A stretch of 64,000 bases of DNA from Kribbella voronezhensis (GTDB lineage: Bacteria > Actinomycetota > Actinomycetes > Propionibacteriales > Kribbellaceae): contig NZ_SOCE01000001.1 of assembly GCF_004365175.1 (NCBI RefSeq), positions 3,541,403-3,605,402 on the forward strand. Direction: 5' to 3'. How positions within the stretch are numbered: position 1 is the stretch's first letter; every line of letters starts with the position of its first letter. Positions 10,419 to 19,909 of the stretch are shown here, piece after piece. The translations under genes were made by a program, and so were the position numbers. The notes beneath the pieces are model-generated. The model was given only the letters and a program-made list of their open reading frames with translations, was not told where the DNA came from and did not search any database.

Positions 10419-12625
10419 TGGCGATGACGGCGTACACCTCCGGTCTGAAGCTCACCTCCACGCCGCCGATCACGTCGGTGCTGGTGGCGAATCGTGGCGA
10501 GATCGCGCGGCGGGTGTTCCGGACCGCGCGCGACCTCGGTCTTCAGTGCGTTGCGGTGCACTCGACTGTCGACGCGTCCGCGCCGTACGTGGATGAAGCT
10601 GATGCTGCAGTTCATCTGCCGGGTACTGCGCCTGGTGACACCTATCTGCGCGGCGAACTGGTGATCGAGGCTGCCTTGAAAGCCGGTGCCGACGCGGTGC
10701 ATCCGGGCTACGGCTTTCTGTCGGAGAATGCTGCTTTTGCGCGAGTGGTCGAAGCGGCAGGGCTGGCGTGGATCGGGCCGCCGGCTGACGCGATCGAGTC
10801 GATGGGCTCGAAGATCGAGTCGAAGAAGCTGATGGCGGCGGCCGGCGTACCGGTGTTGTCGCAGTTGGTGCCCGATGAGGTGACCGAGGGCGATCTTCCT
10901 GTGCTGGTGAAGGCTTCCGCGGGTGGTGGTGGGCGGGGGATGCGGGTCGTTCACTACCTGGAGGACCTGCCGTCGGAGATCGAGGCGGCGTCGGCTGAGG
11001 CGTTGTCGGCCTTCGGGGACGGGACGGTGTTCTGCGAGCCGTATCTGGCGACCGGGCGGCATATCGAAGTACAAGTGCTGGCCGATCAGCACGGGACGAC
11101 CTGGGCGGTCGGTGAGCGGGAGTGCTCCATCCAGCGGCGGCATCAGAAGGTCGTCGAGGAGGCGCCGTCGCCGTTGGTCGAGCGGTTGCCTTCGATGCGT
11201 GCGGAGCTGTTCGAGGCGGCGCGGAAGGCTGCGGCGGCGATCGGGTACGTCGGCGCGGGGACGGTCGAGTTCCTTGCCGACGACAACGGCCGCTTCTACT
11301 TCCTGGAGATGAACACCCGTCTCCAGGTGGAGCATCCGGTCACGGAGTCGGTCACTGGGCTGGACCTGGTCGCGCTGCAGTTCGCGATCGCCTCTGGTGC
11401 CGAGCTGCCGGCTGAACCGCCTGCTCCTGTTGGACATTCGATCGAGGTCCGGCTGTACGCCGAGGATCCTGCCGAAGATTGGCGACCCCAAACCGGCACC
11501 CTCCACCGCTTCGCGGTGGAGGGTGCCGGGAATGAGGGGTGGGGTGTGGGATCGGGAGCGTCCGCTGGAGGCGGGAGCGCCAGGTCTGCCGCCGGGCACG
11601 GAGGTGGCGGCTCTGTCGCCGGAGAGCGGGGTGGCGGCTTCGCCGCCGGAGAGCGGGGTGGCGGCTCTGCTGCTGAGTTCCGGGCCGGGGGGTCTCGGGA
11701 CGGGACTTCGTGGGTGCGCGTGGACTCCGGGGTGGTGAGTGGGTCTGAGGTTTCGCCGTATTACGACGCGATGTTGGCGAAGGTGATCGTGTGGGGCGCT
11801 ACTCGCGAGGTGGCGGCGGCGCGGTTGGCGGCGGCGTTGGAGCGGGCGGAGTTGCACGGGGTGCGGACCAATCGGGATCTGTTGGTGCGGATCCTGCGGC
11901 ATCGGGCGTTTCTGGACGGGGAGACCGATACCGCGTTCTTCGAGCGGCATGGGCTCGAGGTGCTTGCGGAGCCGTTGGCGGACAAGTCGACCGAGGAACT
12001 GTCCGCGCTCGCGGCCGCGCTTGCCGACGCGGCGCGGCGCCGGAGTACTGCGAAGGTGCAGAGCCGGTTGCCCAGCGGGTGGCGGAATCTGGCTTCCCAG
12101 CCGCAGCGGAAGACGTTCGTCGCGGGCGACACGACGTACGAGGTGTCCTACCGGCTCACGCGCGACGGGCTGGTCGCCGACGGCGATGTGGCGCTGGTCG
12201 ATGCCTCGGCGGTTCAGGTGGTGCTGGAGGTCGGCGGCGTACGGCGGCGGTTCGCCGTGGCGGCGTACGACGGGTTGGTCTGCGTGGATTCGGCTTCGGG
12301 GTCGGTGGCGCTGACGCCGGTCGACCGGTTCCCGGATCCGTCGCACCAGGTCGCTGCCGGCTCGTTGCTCGCGCCGATGCCGGGCACGGTGATCCGGGTC
12401 GGCGTATCCGTCGGCGACGAGGTGAAGCAAGGGCAGCCGCTGCTCTGGCTGGAGGCGATGAAGATGGAACACACCATCTCCGCACCGGCCGACGGCGTGG
12501 TCGCGGAGCTCGATGTCGAGCCTGGTCAGCAGGTCGAGGTCGGCGCGGTGCTGGCCGTCGTGGCAGACGCCGAAGGTTCCGCAGTACGTGTCGAGCCCGC
12601 AGGACAAGGTGAGGAGAAAGCATGA
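10418..12625 (+). CDS. Acyl-CoA carboxylase alpha subunit (biotin carboxylase plus BCCP)
   Basis: 735 residues. Order: biotin carboxylase N-domain (VLVANRGEIARRVFRTARDL), ATP-grasp (KASAGGGGRGMR, EMNTRLQVEHPVTE), BC C-domain, a linker/BT-like region, and a biotinyl domain with LEAMKMEH, Lys near residue 682. It carboxylates biotin with ATP and bicarbonate, then swings it to the beta subunit. Odd: residues about 369-432 are a Gly/Ser/Ala/Arg-rich insertion within the BC C-domain, between TLHRFAVEG and WVRVDSGV, containing three 9-residue repeats; homologues normally pass directly between these two motifs. The frame is intact through the insertion. Coupled to both neighbours by overlapping stop/start codons. 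Confidence 0.9.
11591..11671 (+). repeat. Three 27-bp tandem repeats inside the carboxylase alpha gene
   Basis: Units at 11591-11617, 11618-11644 and 11645-11671 encode AGHGGGGSV, AGERGGGFA and AGERGGGSA. The second and third units are almost identical in DNA. They form the core of the low-complexity insertion in the biotin carboxylase domain and keep the reading frame because the unit is a multiple of three. Confidence 0.85.
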
Positions 12626-13779
12626 GCTTCGTCGAAAGTGAGGAACGCCGCGCGCTGCGGGCGGCGGTGCGCGAGCTCGGCCGGAAGTACGGCTACGCCT
12701 GGTTCACCGAGCGGGCTCGTTCGGGTGGCCAGACCACCGAGCTGTGGCAGGAGGCGGGCAAGCTGGGCTACCTCGGCGTCAACCTGCCCGAGGAGTACGG
12801 CGGCGGTGGCGGCGGGATGGGCGACCTGTCGATCGTGCTGGAGGAGCTCGGCGCGGCCGGCTGTCCGTTGCTGATGATGGTCGTGTCGCCGTCGATCTGC
12901 GGCACGGTGATCAGCCGCTTCGGCACCGACGAGCAGAAGCAACGCTGGCTGCCCGGGATCGCGGACGGCTCGACCACGATGGCCTTCGCGATCACCGAGC
13001 CCGACGCGGGGTCGAACTCGCACAACATCACGACGACAGCACGCCGTACGGCGGACGGCTGGTCACTCTCGGGCCGGAAGGTGTACATCTCCGGGCTCGA
13101 CGTCGCCCAGGCGGTGCTTGTGGTCGGTCGCACCGAGGACGCCAGGACCGGCAAGCTGAAGCCCGCGCTGTTCATCGTTCCGACGGATGCCGCCGGGGTC
13201 GAGTTCACCAAGATCGAGATGGACCTGATCAGCCCGGACAAGCAGTTCTCGCTGTTCCTCGACGACGTCCAACTGCCGGCCGAGGCGCTCGTCGGCTCCG
13301 AGGACGCGGCGCTGATGCAACTGTTCGCGGGGCTCAACCCGGAACGGATCATGGCGTCGGCGTTCGCACTCGGGATCGCCCGGCACGCGCTCGACAAGGC
13401 CGTTGCCTACGTCAAGGAACGCCAGGTCTGGAAGACCCCGATCGGCGCGCACCAAGGCATCGCCCATCCGCTGGCGCAGCTCAAGATCGAACTCGAGCTC
13501 GCCCGGCTGATGATGCAGAAGGCGGCCGCCCTGTACGACGCCGGCGACGACCTCGGCGCCGGCGAGGCGGCGAACATGGCCAAGTACGCCGCCGGCGAGG
13601 TGGCCGTGCGGGCGACCGACCAGGCGGTGCAGTCGCTCGGCGGCAACGGGATGACGGTCGAGTACGGCGTCGCGTCGCTGGTCGCCGCGGCCAGAGCGAC
13701 CCGGATCGCACCGGTCAGCCGGGAGATGATCCTCAACTTCGTCGCCCAGCACTCATTGGGTCTACCCAAGTCGTACTGA
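12622..13779 (+). CDS. Acyl-CoA dehydrogenase, second of the operon
   Basis: 385 residues with AITEPDAGSNSHNI, LSGRKVYISGLD and QSLGGNGMTVEYG. As in the first dehydrogenase, the EGT catalytic Glu is absent (RIAPVSREM at that place) and a Glu sits near residue 241 in LNPERIMAS, the isovaleryl-CoA dehydrogenase position. Two such enzymes in one operon parallel the AtuD/AtuG citronellyl-CoA dehydrogenase pair of Pseudomonas, although direct orthology is not claimed. FAD-dependent alpha,beta-dehydrogenation of a branched acyl-CoA is the likely role. Starts within the carboxylase stop (ATGA, 12622-12625); 45 bases separate it from the ligase gene. Confidence 0.85.
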   Translation: MSFVESEERRALRAAVRELGRKYGYAWFTERARSGGQTTELWQEAGKLGYLGVNLPEEYGGGGGGMGDLSIVLEELGAAGCPLLMMVVSPSICGTVISRFGTDEQKQRWLPGIADGSTTMAFAITEPDAGSNSHNITTTARRTADGWSLSGRKVYISGLDVAQAVLVVGRTEDARTGKLKPALFIVPTDAAGVEFTKIEMDLISPDKQFSLFLDDVQLPAEALVGSEDAALMQLFAGLNPERIMASAFALGIARHALDKAVAYVKERQVWKTPIGAHQGIAHPLAQLKIELELARLMMQKAAALYDAGDDLGAGEAANMAKYAAGEVAVRATDQAVQSLGGNGMTVEYGVASLVAAARATRIAPVSREMILNFVAQHSLGLPKSY

Positions 13780-13824
13780 GTTCGGTCAGAGTCGTGTTCC
13801 CCGTCAGCTGAAAGGACCGCCGCC

Positions 13825-15390
13825 ATGGTCATCCTCAGTGAGTTCGCACCGGTCGAGGTACTCAGCCGGCCGCTGCACGAGGCCGTTCTCGGTCGCGCCC
13901 AGGAGTACGGCGACCGGCCGGCGCTGGTCGACGGCGTCTCCGGCCAGGAGATCAGCTACACCCAGCTCGACCAGATGACCCGGCGACTGGCGGCCGGCTT
14001 CGCCGAGCTAGGGATCAAGCACGGCGACGTGATCGCGTTGCACAGCCCGAACACGATCCTCTATCCGGCCGTGTTCTACGGCGCGACCCGGGCCGGCGCC
14101 ACGGTGACCACGGTGAACGCGCTCTACACCGCGGACGAGTTGCACAAACAACTCGTCGACTCGCACGCGAAACTGCTGGTGACGATCTCGCTGTTCCTGC
14201 CCACCGCCACGGCAGCGGTGGAGGGGACCGACGTCGAGCAGATCTTCGTCTGCGACCAGGCCGAGGGGTACCGCTCGGTCACCGAACTGCTCGCTTCGAC
14301 GGAACCGGAGCCGGTGGTCGAGATCGATCCGGCCGAGGACGTCGCGGTCCTGCCGTACTCCAGCGGGACGACCGGCATCGCCAAAGGCGTGATGCTCACC
14401 CACCAGAACATCGCGACGAACCTGGTGCAGGCCGAGGCGACCTTCAGCATGGACGAGAACGAGCGGATCATCGCGATCCTGCCGTTCTTCCACATCTATG
14501 GGCAGGCGGTCTTGATGAACCTGCCGTTCCGGCTGGGCGCGACCGTGGTGGTGCTGCCGAAATTCGACCTGCAGCAGTTCCTGTCGACGCTGGAGACGCA
14601 GAAGATCACCCGGGCGTTCGTCGCGCCGCCGGTGGTGCTGGCGCTGGCCAAACACCCAGCCGTCGACGGTGTCGATCTGTCGGCCCTGAAGTATGTGACG
14701 TCCGCAGCCGCGCCGCTCGACGGTGACCTTGCCGACGCCTGCGCCAAGCGACTCGGGCTGCACGCGGTACTGCAGTGTTACGGGATGACCGAGTTGTCGC
14801 CGGGGACGCACGCCGTACCGCAGGACGAGATCGATCCGCCTGCCGGTGCCGTGGGCAAGCTCTTCCCGTCCACCGAGATGCGCCTGGTCGGTGCCGACGG
14901 CAACGATGTCGGCGAGGGCGAGACCGGCGAGATCTGGATCCGCGGGCCGCAGGTGATGAAGGGGTACCTCGGCCGGCCGGCGGAGACCGACGCGACCATC
15001 GACCCGGAGGGCTGGCTGCACACCGGCGACATCGGCCGGGTCGACGACCGCGGCTTCCTGTACGTCGTGGACCGGGTGAAGGAGCTGATCAAGTACCACG
15101 GGTACCAGGTGCCGCCGGCCGAACTCGAGGCCGTCCTGCTGACCGACGACCGGATCGCGGATGCCGCGGTGATCGGGGTGCAGGACGAGGGCAACGAAGT
15201 ACCGAAGGCGTTCGTGGTGCCGATGCCGGGCGTCGAACTGACCGCCGAGGACGTGATGGAGTACGTCGCGGAACGGGTCGCGCCGTACAAGAAGATCCGG
15301 CAGGTCGAGTTCATCGACGCTGTGCCGAAGGCCGCGTCGGGCAAGATCCTGCGGCGCGAACTGCGAGCGCGGGAGGCGACACGTGAGTAG
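13825..15390 (+). CDS. Acyl-CoA ligase (AMP-forming), 4-coumarate-CoA-ligase-like
   Basis: 521 residues of the ANL superfamily. P-loop-like motif YSSGTTGIAKGV at about residue 176, YGMTELSPGTH aligning with the AMP-binding loop, LHTGDIGRVDDRG hinge region, and the C-terminal catalytic lysine motif PKAASGKILRREL. It would activate the free acid feeding this operon to its CoA thioester through an acyl-adenylate. The whole layout resembles actinobacterial 4-coumarate-CoA-ligase-like enzymes, but in this setting a methyl-branched or isoprenoid acid is a better guess than a hydroxycinnamate. Preceded by a GAAAGGA ribosome site 7 to 8 bases upstream. Confidence 0.85.
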   Translation: MVILSEFAPVEVLSRPLHEAVLGRAQEYGDRPALVDGVSGQEISYTQLDQMTRRLAAGFAELGIKHGDVIALHSPNTILYPAVFYGATRAGATVTTVNALYTADELHKQLVDSHAKLLVTISLFLPTATAAVEGTDVEQIFVCDQAEGYRSVTELLASTEPEPVVEIDPAEDVAVLPYSSGTTGIAKGVMLTHQNIATNLVQAEATFSMDENERIIAILPFFHIYGQAVLMNLPFRLGATVVVLPKFDLQQFLSTLETQKITRAFVAPPVVLALAKHPAVDGVDLSALKYVTSAAAPLDGDLADACAKRLGLHAVLQCYGMTELSPGTHAVPQDEIDPPAGAVGKLFPSTEMRLVGADGNDVGEGETGEIWIRGPQVMKGYLGRPAETDATIDPEGWLHTGDIGRVDDRGFLYVVDRVKELIKYHGYQVPPAELEAVLLTDDRIADAAVIGVQDEGNEVPKAFVVPMPGVELTAEDVMEYVAERVAPYKKIRQVEFIDAVPKAASGKILRRELRAREATRE

Positions 15391-15414
15391 AGGCCACCTG
15401 ATCTTGGACACGTT

Positions 15415-16026
15415 GTGAGCGAGGCTCTGCGCGAGCCGCAGCAGGACCGGAGCCGGGCGACCCGGCAGAAGCTCCTGGAGGCGTCGCTCGAGTCGCTGGC
15501 CGAGGTGGGCTACTCCGCGACCACGGTCGCTGTGGTGGCGGCTCGGGCGGGTGTCTCCCGTGGGGCGGCGCAGCACCATTTCCCGACGCGAGCGGATCTG
15601 TTCGCGGCGGCGGTCGAGTACATGACCGAGGTGCGGCTGGACGAGATCCGGCAGCAGGCAACCGGGCTGCCCAGCGGCGAGGGCCGGACCGAGGCGATCG
15701 TAGGGATGCTCGCCGACGTCTACACGGGGCCGCTGTTCCGAGCTGCGTTGCATCTGTGGGTCGCGGCGTCGACCGAGGATGCGTTGCGCCAGCAGATCGT
15801 CCGGCTGGAAGCGCACGTCGGACGACAGGCACACCGGGCTCTGCTGGAGGTACTGGAGGTCGAGGAGCGCACGCCGGGCGTGCGGGAGACCGTGCAGGGT
15901 GTGCTCGACATGGCTCGTGGACTGGGGCTGGCTGACCTACTGACCGACGACGCGGCTCGCCGGCGCGGCATCGTGCGGCAGTGGTCTCTGATCCTCGACC
16001 AGGTACTAGCGGCTGCGCGCCGGTAG
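15415..16026 (+). CDS. TetR-family regulator, probable controller of the AtuA operon
   Basis: 203 residues. HTH in residues 15-62 (TRQKLLEASLESLAEVGYSA, VAARAGVSRGAAQHHFPTRA) followed by an all-helical ligand domain. It lies 24 bases after the ligase stop on the same strand, so it is probably co-transcribed and senses an acyl-CoA or acid of the pathway, as many TetR proteins at the ends of fatty-acid operons do. GTG 15415 is the start. Its 3' end overlaps the convergent NACHT gene by 21 bases. No operator could be assigned with certainty; the AT-rich dyad before 5199 is a candidate. Confidence 0.8.
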   Translation: MSEALREPQQDRSRATRQKLLEASLESLAEVGYSATTVAVVAARAGVSRGAAQHHFPTRADLFAAAVEYMTEVRLDEIRQQATGLPSGEGRTEAIVGMLADVYTGPLFRAALHLWVAASTEDALRQQIVRLEAHVGRQAHRALLEVLEVEERTPGVRETVQGVLDMARGLGLADLLTDDAARRRGIVRQWSLILDQVLAAARR

Positions 16027-18291
16027 TCCGCTACGGCCTCCCCTGGCTGCGATTCGCTCGTCCACCTTTGCTGCGAGTGCGTCCGGGTCGCACTCGGCCA
16101 GGTGGTCGCGGACGAGCAGGTGGATGAAGGCGTACTCACCGGGTCCGGTCCGAGCCAGCACGTAGCGGTCGGCGGCGTACCGGAGGAAGGCGCCGCGCCA
16201 CCAGGGCAGGTAGCCGCTCCAGCGCAACAGGAAGCCGTGCAGCAGGCGGGACAGGGCACCGGCGAAGACAGGAGCACGCCGTCGCCAGGCCTTCGCGGCG
16301 ACCGTGCCTGCCGCGATGCCGAGGACTGCTTCCAATGCGTGCGTTCCCAACGACGCTCCCAGAGCCACAGCCACGAGCAGCCCCGCCAGCGCACCGCCGA
16401 CCGTCCAAGGATCCATCCGCGCTCCGCCGGCCTGGTACTCGTCGGCATCGTGCGGATAGACCAGGTGATCCATCGGCAGCGCTTTCACGAAACGGATGCC
16501 CTGGGCAACTATCAGTCCGATCGCGGCACCGGCCACGAACGCGTGCGGATCGGCGACGTGGGCGAACACCAGCCAACTGGCCACCGTGACCGAGACCAGC
16601 CTGATCCCGAGCAGCAGCAAGCGGCGGTTGCTCGGCGACAGGAGATATTCCAGCCCGTACGACGACCACACGATCGCGCCCTGGAAGGCAAGGCCGACCC
16701 AGGCCGGTACCAGCTCGGCCAGCGCCACGACGGCCAGCACCGAGAGCAGACCGGTGACCGCACCCATGGTGAGCATCACCGCCTGCAGAAGAGCCCGTGG
16801 TTGCTCGCGTCCTTCGCGGAGCTTCCACCACGTGTGCGGTGTGACGTGAACGAGAACGAGAGCAGCCACACCGACAGCGAGACCCGAAAGTACGCCGTAC
16901 AGGGCCGTGGCGGCCAGTGCTGCTCCACCGACCAGGCCGGCGAACAGGGCCGGGAGGCAGACCATGTGGGCCAGGTAGCCGACGGCTGGGAGCACCAGGC
17001 CGTACCAGCCGTTCGGAGTCAGTCGGCGGGGGACTTCGATGCGATCGCCGGCTCGGGTTCTGGTCCACCAGGCCAAGCACCACAGCGACCGGACTGCCGC
17101 CTTGGAGTCGTAGGACACAGTGTTCGAGCGCTGCCGGGACAAGACCTCGGAGATGAAGGTGTCGAAGAGTTCGCGGCGGTGGTCGGCTACTGCGCCGGCT
17201 GCGACTTCCCTGGCGTCCCGGCCGCGGTAGGCGAGCGCCATCACGTTCAGCATCAGCGGTGAGTTGACCAGGTCCCACAGGTCGTCGTCGCGCTCCATGG
17301 CGGCTCGGGCACCGGCCAGCTCCTGGCCGCCGGAAGCGAAGTAGTCCAGCACCTGGCGGCGATTCAGTGGGCGGATCTGGACCGCGCCGTACAGCTTGAG
17401 CCGGTGCTGCAGCCGCTCGTAGTCGAGGATGCGGCAGGTGACTGCCAACTGGCCGATCAGGTAGTGCTGGACGAGCTCGTCCAGCACTGGCGCGAGCTTG
17501 TCCTGGTGTGCTGCGGACACCTCGTCCAGGCCGTCCAGGAGCAGAGCGAGGCGTCCCCGCTGCAGCCAGACCCGGCCGACTGCGACCGGGATCTGGTAGC
17601 GACTGCTGAGCTCGGTCAGCAGCCAGCGGACGAAGCCGGCGAGCAGAGGACTGTCACCGGGGTCGTCGCCTTCCTCTCCGGCGGTCGACGCGGTCCAGCC
17701 GGCCAGGTCGACCACTACCGGGATCGGCGTACTCGGATCGAGGTGCGCCTTCGCGGCGAGCGCGCGGGCCAACTCCAGCAACAGCGTTGTCTTGCCGGCG
17801 CCGGGCGCGCCGAGGATCAGCATCGAGTCCTGGAGGTCGTCGAAGGCGGCGGTGATGTCGGCGTCCTCGCGGATCTCTGAGACGTGGCTGTCGAGCGGCT
17901 GGACCAGCAGGTCGTACGGCCGGATCACCGCCTCCGGGCTCACCTCGAGCGCGAGCGCCAGCTGGGTCCGCGAGGCCAGCGAGCCGGCGAACCGGTCCGC
18001 AAGGTAGCGGTCGACCCGGGCCAGGGCGTTCGGGCGGTTCCGGGGCTGGTCGGCCGAACGAGCGCTCAGGCCCACGGTCCGGCGGCTGCGGAACTCCCAG
18101 AGCCCGGTCAGGATCGCGACCAGCCAGAGCACGCCGATCAACGGCCAGGTCCAGCCGACGTACGGCGCGAGGAAGGCGGGCGCCGTACCGCCGGTGCCGA
18201 CGTTGATCGCGATCGGCAGCAGGACCAGCGTGAGCGACACGGTGAGGATCACCACGACGACCCGGAGCAGCGCGTTGCCTCGAATCCTCAC
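16006..18291 (-). CDS. Membrane-anchored NACHT-domain NTPase
   Basis: 761 residues. Two N-terminal transmembrane helices (about 9-31 and 44-64) are followed by a NACHT/STAND module: Walker A LGAPGAGKTTLLL (Lys near 167), Walker B LALLLDGLDEVSA (about 245-258) and downstream RxL/LNRRQV sensor-like segments. From about residue 405 to 670 there are multiple hydrophobic helices, then a C-terminal EYAFIHLLVRDHLAE motif seen in many streptomycete membrane NACHT proteins. STAND NTPases act as ligand-triggered switches, and bacterial NACHT proteins include antiphage sensors, but for this multi-pass actinobacterial type the role is unproven. Single gene with no effector partner; convergent with the TetR gene. 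Confidence 0.8.
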   Translation of the reverse strand: MRIRGNALLRVVVVILTVSLTLVLLPIAINVGTGGTAPAFLAPYVGWTWPLIGVLWLVAILTGLWEFRSRRTVGLSARSADQPRNRPNALARVDRYLADRFAGSLASRTQLALALEVSPEAVIRPYDLLVQPLDSHVSEIREDADITAAFDDLQDSMLILGAPGAGKTTLLLELARALAAKAHLDPSTPIPVVVDLAGWTASTAGEEGDDPGDSPLLAGFVRWLLTELSSRYQIPVAVGRVWLQRGRLALLLDGLDEVSAAHQDKLAPVLDELVQHYLIGQLAVTCRILDYERLQHRLKLYGAVQIRPLNRRQVLDYFASGGQELAGARAAMERDDDLWDLVNSPLMLNVMALAYRGRDAREVAAGAVADHRRELFDTFISEVLSRQRSNTVSYDSKAAVRSLWCLAWWTRTRAGDRIEVPRRLTPNGWYGLVLPAVGYLAHMVCLPALFAGLVGGAALAATALYGVLSGLAVGVAALVLVHVTPHTWWKLREGREQPRALLQAVMLTMGAVTGLLSVLAVVALAELVPAWVGLAFQGAIVWSSYGLEYLLSPSNRRLLLLGIRLVSVTVASWLVFAHVADPHAFVAGAAIGLIVAQGIRFVKALPMDHLVYPHDADEYQAGGARMDPWTVGGALAGLLVAVALGASLGTHALEAVLGIAAGTVAAKAWRRRAPVFAGALSRLLHGFLLRWSGYLPWWRGAFLRYAADRYVLARTGPGEYAFIHLLVRDHLAECDPDALAAKVDERIAARGGRSGLPARSR

Positions 18292-18332
18292 TCCGGGAGG
18301 TTACCGACTCGGCGGTCTCCGGGTGCCGGTCG

Positions 18333-18402
18333 TCAGCGTTTCACGCACCGTCCGTGGTCGGCGTTTCACTCCCGTCAGTCCCGCTCGTGATCAGCGTTCC
18401 AC
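18333..18402. repeat. Three 12-bp direct repeats upstream of the DHA2 pump gene
   Basis: TCAGCGTTTCAC (18333-18344), TCGGCGTTTCAC (18358-18369) and TCAGCGTTCCAC (18391-18402) share TCRGCGTTYCAC. They lie 56-125 bases before the MFS start and also upstream of the divergent NACHT gene, so they may be an operator array shared by the two promoters. Confidence 0.6.
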
Positions 18403-18457
18403 CTGCTGGGCACTGGTGGCGGGAATCGTTGTCCAGTCGCGTAAGTTGGTTTGGGTC

Positions 18458-19909
18458 ATGACTTCTACCGAGCGGGTCGACACCAGCGGCGTGGGGCTGC
18501 GGTCGGAGCGGGGGCCGATCCTGCTCGCCGTGATGCTGAGCATCGGGCTGGTGGCGATCGATGCGACCATCCTGGCGACCGCGGTGCCGTCGGTGGTCGA
18601 GGACCTCGGCGGCTTCAGCCAGTTCCCGTGGCTGTTCTCGATCTACCTGCTCGCCCAGGCGGTCTCGGTCCCGATCTACGGCAAGCTCGCGGACCAGCGC
18701 GGCCGCAAGCCGATCATGCTGCTCGGCGTCGCGCTGTTCGTGCTCGGCTCGGTGCTGTGCGGCTTCGCCTGGAGCATGCCGGCGCTGATCGCCTTCCGGC
18801 TGATCCAGGGCCTCGGCGCCGGTGCGATCCAGCCGATCGGGATGACGATCGTCGGCGACATCTACAGCGTCGCCGAGCGGGCCAGGGTGCAGGGCTACAT
18901 CGCCAGCGTCTGGGGGATCGCCTCGTTCGTCGGCCCGACGCTGGGCGGGGTGTTCTCCGACTACATCTCCTGGCGCTGGATCTTCTTCGTGAACATCCCG
19001 CTCGGCCTGGCCGCCGCCTGGGTGCTGCTGCGCAAGTTCCAGGAGAACGTCGCCGCGGCCACCAAGCACCAGATCGACTATGCGGGCACGATCCTGCTCG
19101 CGACCGGCGGTTCGCTGCTGCTGCTCGGGCTGCTCGAGGGCGGCGTGATGTGGTCCTGGGATTCCGTCACCAGCATCGCGATCCTTGCGGTCGCCGCTGT
19201 GCTGCTGACCGCGTTCGTCTTCATCGAGCGACGAGCGCCCGAGCCGGTGCTGCCGCTGTGGGTGCTGGGTAAGCGCGTACTGAACTCGGCGAACGCGTCC
19301 GCGTTGCTGGTCGGCGTACTGATGATCGGGCTGTCGACGTACGTGCCGCTGTTCGCCCAGGGAGTGCTCGGGACGTCCGCGCTCGTTGCTGGGTTCGCGC
19401 TGGCGGCGATGACGCTCGGGTGGCCGATCGCTGCGTCGCTGGCTGGGCGGATCTACCTGCGGCTCGGGTACCGGACCACGATGATGTTCGGCGCGGGAAT
19501 CGTGGTGATCGGCGCCGCTCTGCTGCTCACTGTGAACTCCAGCAGCTCCGTGCTCTACCTGGCCCTGACCTGCTTCGTGATCGGAGTCGGGCTCGGCTTC
19601 ACCGCCTCACCGGCTGTCGTCGCGGCGCAGTCGTCGGTCGATTGGCGCAGCCGCGGTGTGGTGACAGGCGCCAACATGTTCGCCCGGTCCGTCGGCAGCG
19701 CGGTCGGTGTGGCCGTCTTCGGTGCAGTGGCCAACGGCGTGGTCGCCCGGCGGCTTGGCTCCGGCCACGGCGAGCTGGAGAAGCTACCGAGCAACGTGCT
19801 GGCCCCGGCGATCCACGACGTGTACTACGGCGCCGCCGCGGCCGCTGTGCTTCTCGTACTCGCCGTCGTCTTCATGCCGAACCGCGTCGCCGAACAACCC
19901 CGCAACTAG
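18458..19909 (+). CDS. MFS drug efflux transporter, DHA2 (EmrB/QacA) type
   Basis: 483 residues with about 14 predicted membrane helices. DHA2 landmarks: motif D1-like LVAIDATILATAVPSVVEDL in helix 1, motif A GKLADQRGRKPIM after helix 2, and motif C-like GIASFVGPTLGGVFSDY in helix 5. These are proton-driven exporters of drugs or metabolites from the cytoplasm. ATG 18458 starts the first family-like residues; upstream in-frame codons read through the promoter repeats. Its TAG stop overlaps the convergent proline dehydrogenase stop in a four-base CTAG (19906-19909). Substrate is unknown. Confidence 0.85.
   Translation: MTSTERVDTSGVGLRSERGPILLAVMLSIGLVAIDATILATAVPSVVEDLGGFSQFPWLFSIYLLAQAVSVPIYGKLADQRGRKPIMLLGVALFVLGSVLCGFAWSMPALIAFRLIQGLGAGAIQPIGMTIVGDIYSVAERARVQGYIASVWGIASFVGPTLGGVFSDYISWRWIFFVNIPLGLAAAWVLLRKFQENVAAATKHQIDYAGTILLATGGSLLLLGLLEGGVMWSWDSVTSIAILAVAAVLLTAFVFIERRAPEPVLPLWVLGKRVLNSANASALLVGVLMIGLSTYVPLFAQGVLGTSALVAGFALAAMTLGWPIAASLAGRIYLRLGYRTTMMFGAGIVVIGAALLLTVNSSSSVLYLALTCFVIGVGLGFTASPAVVAAQSSVDWRSRGVVTGANMFARSVGSAVGVAVFGAVANGVVARRLGSGHGELEKLPSNVLAPAIHDVYYGAAAAAVLLVLAVVFMPNRVAEQPRN

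Noticed and set aside
11591-11671. CRISPR-like repeats
   Set aside because: Units are adjacent without spacers, in frame in a coding gene and encode a 9-residue repeat.
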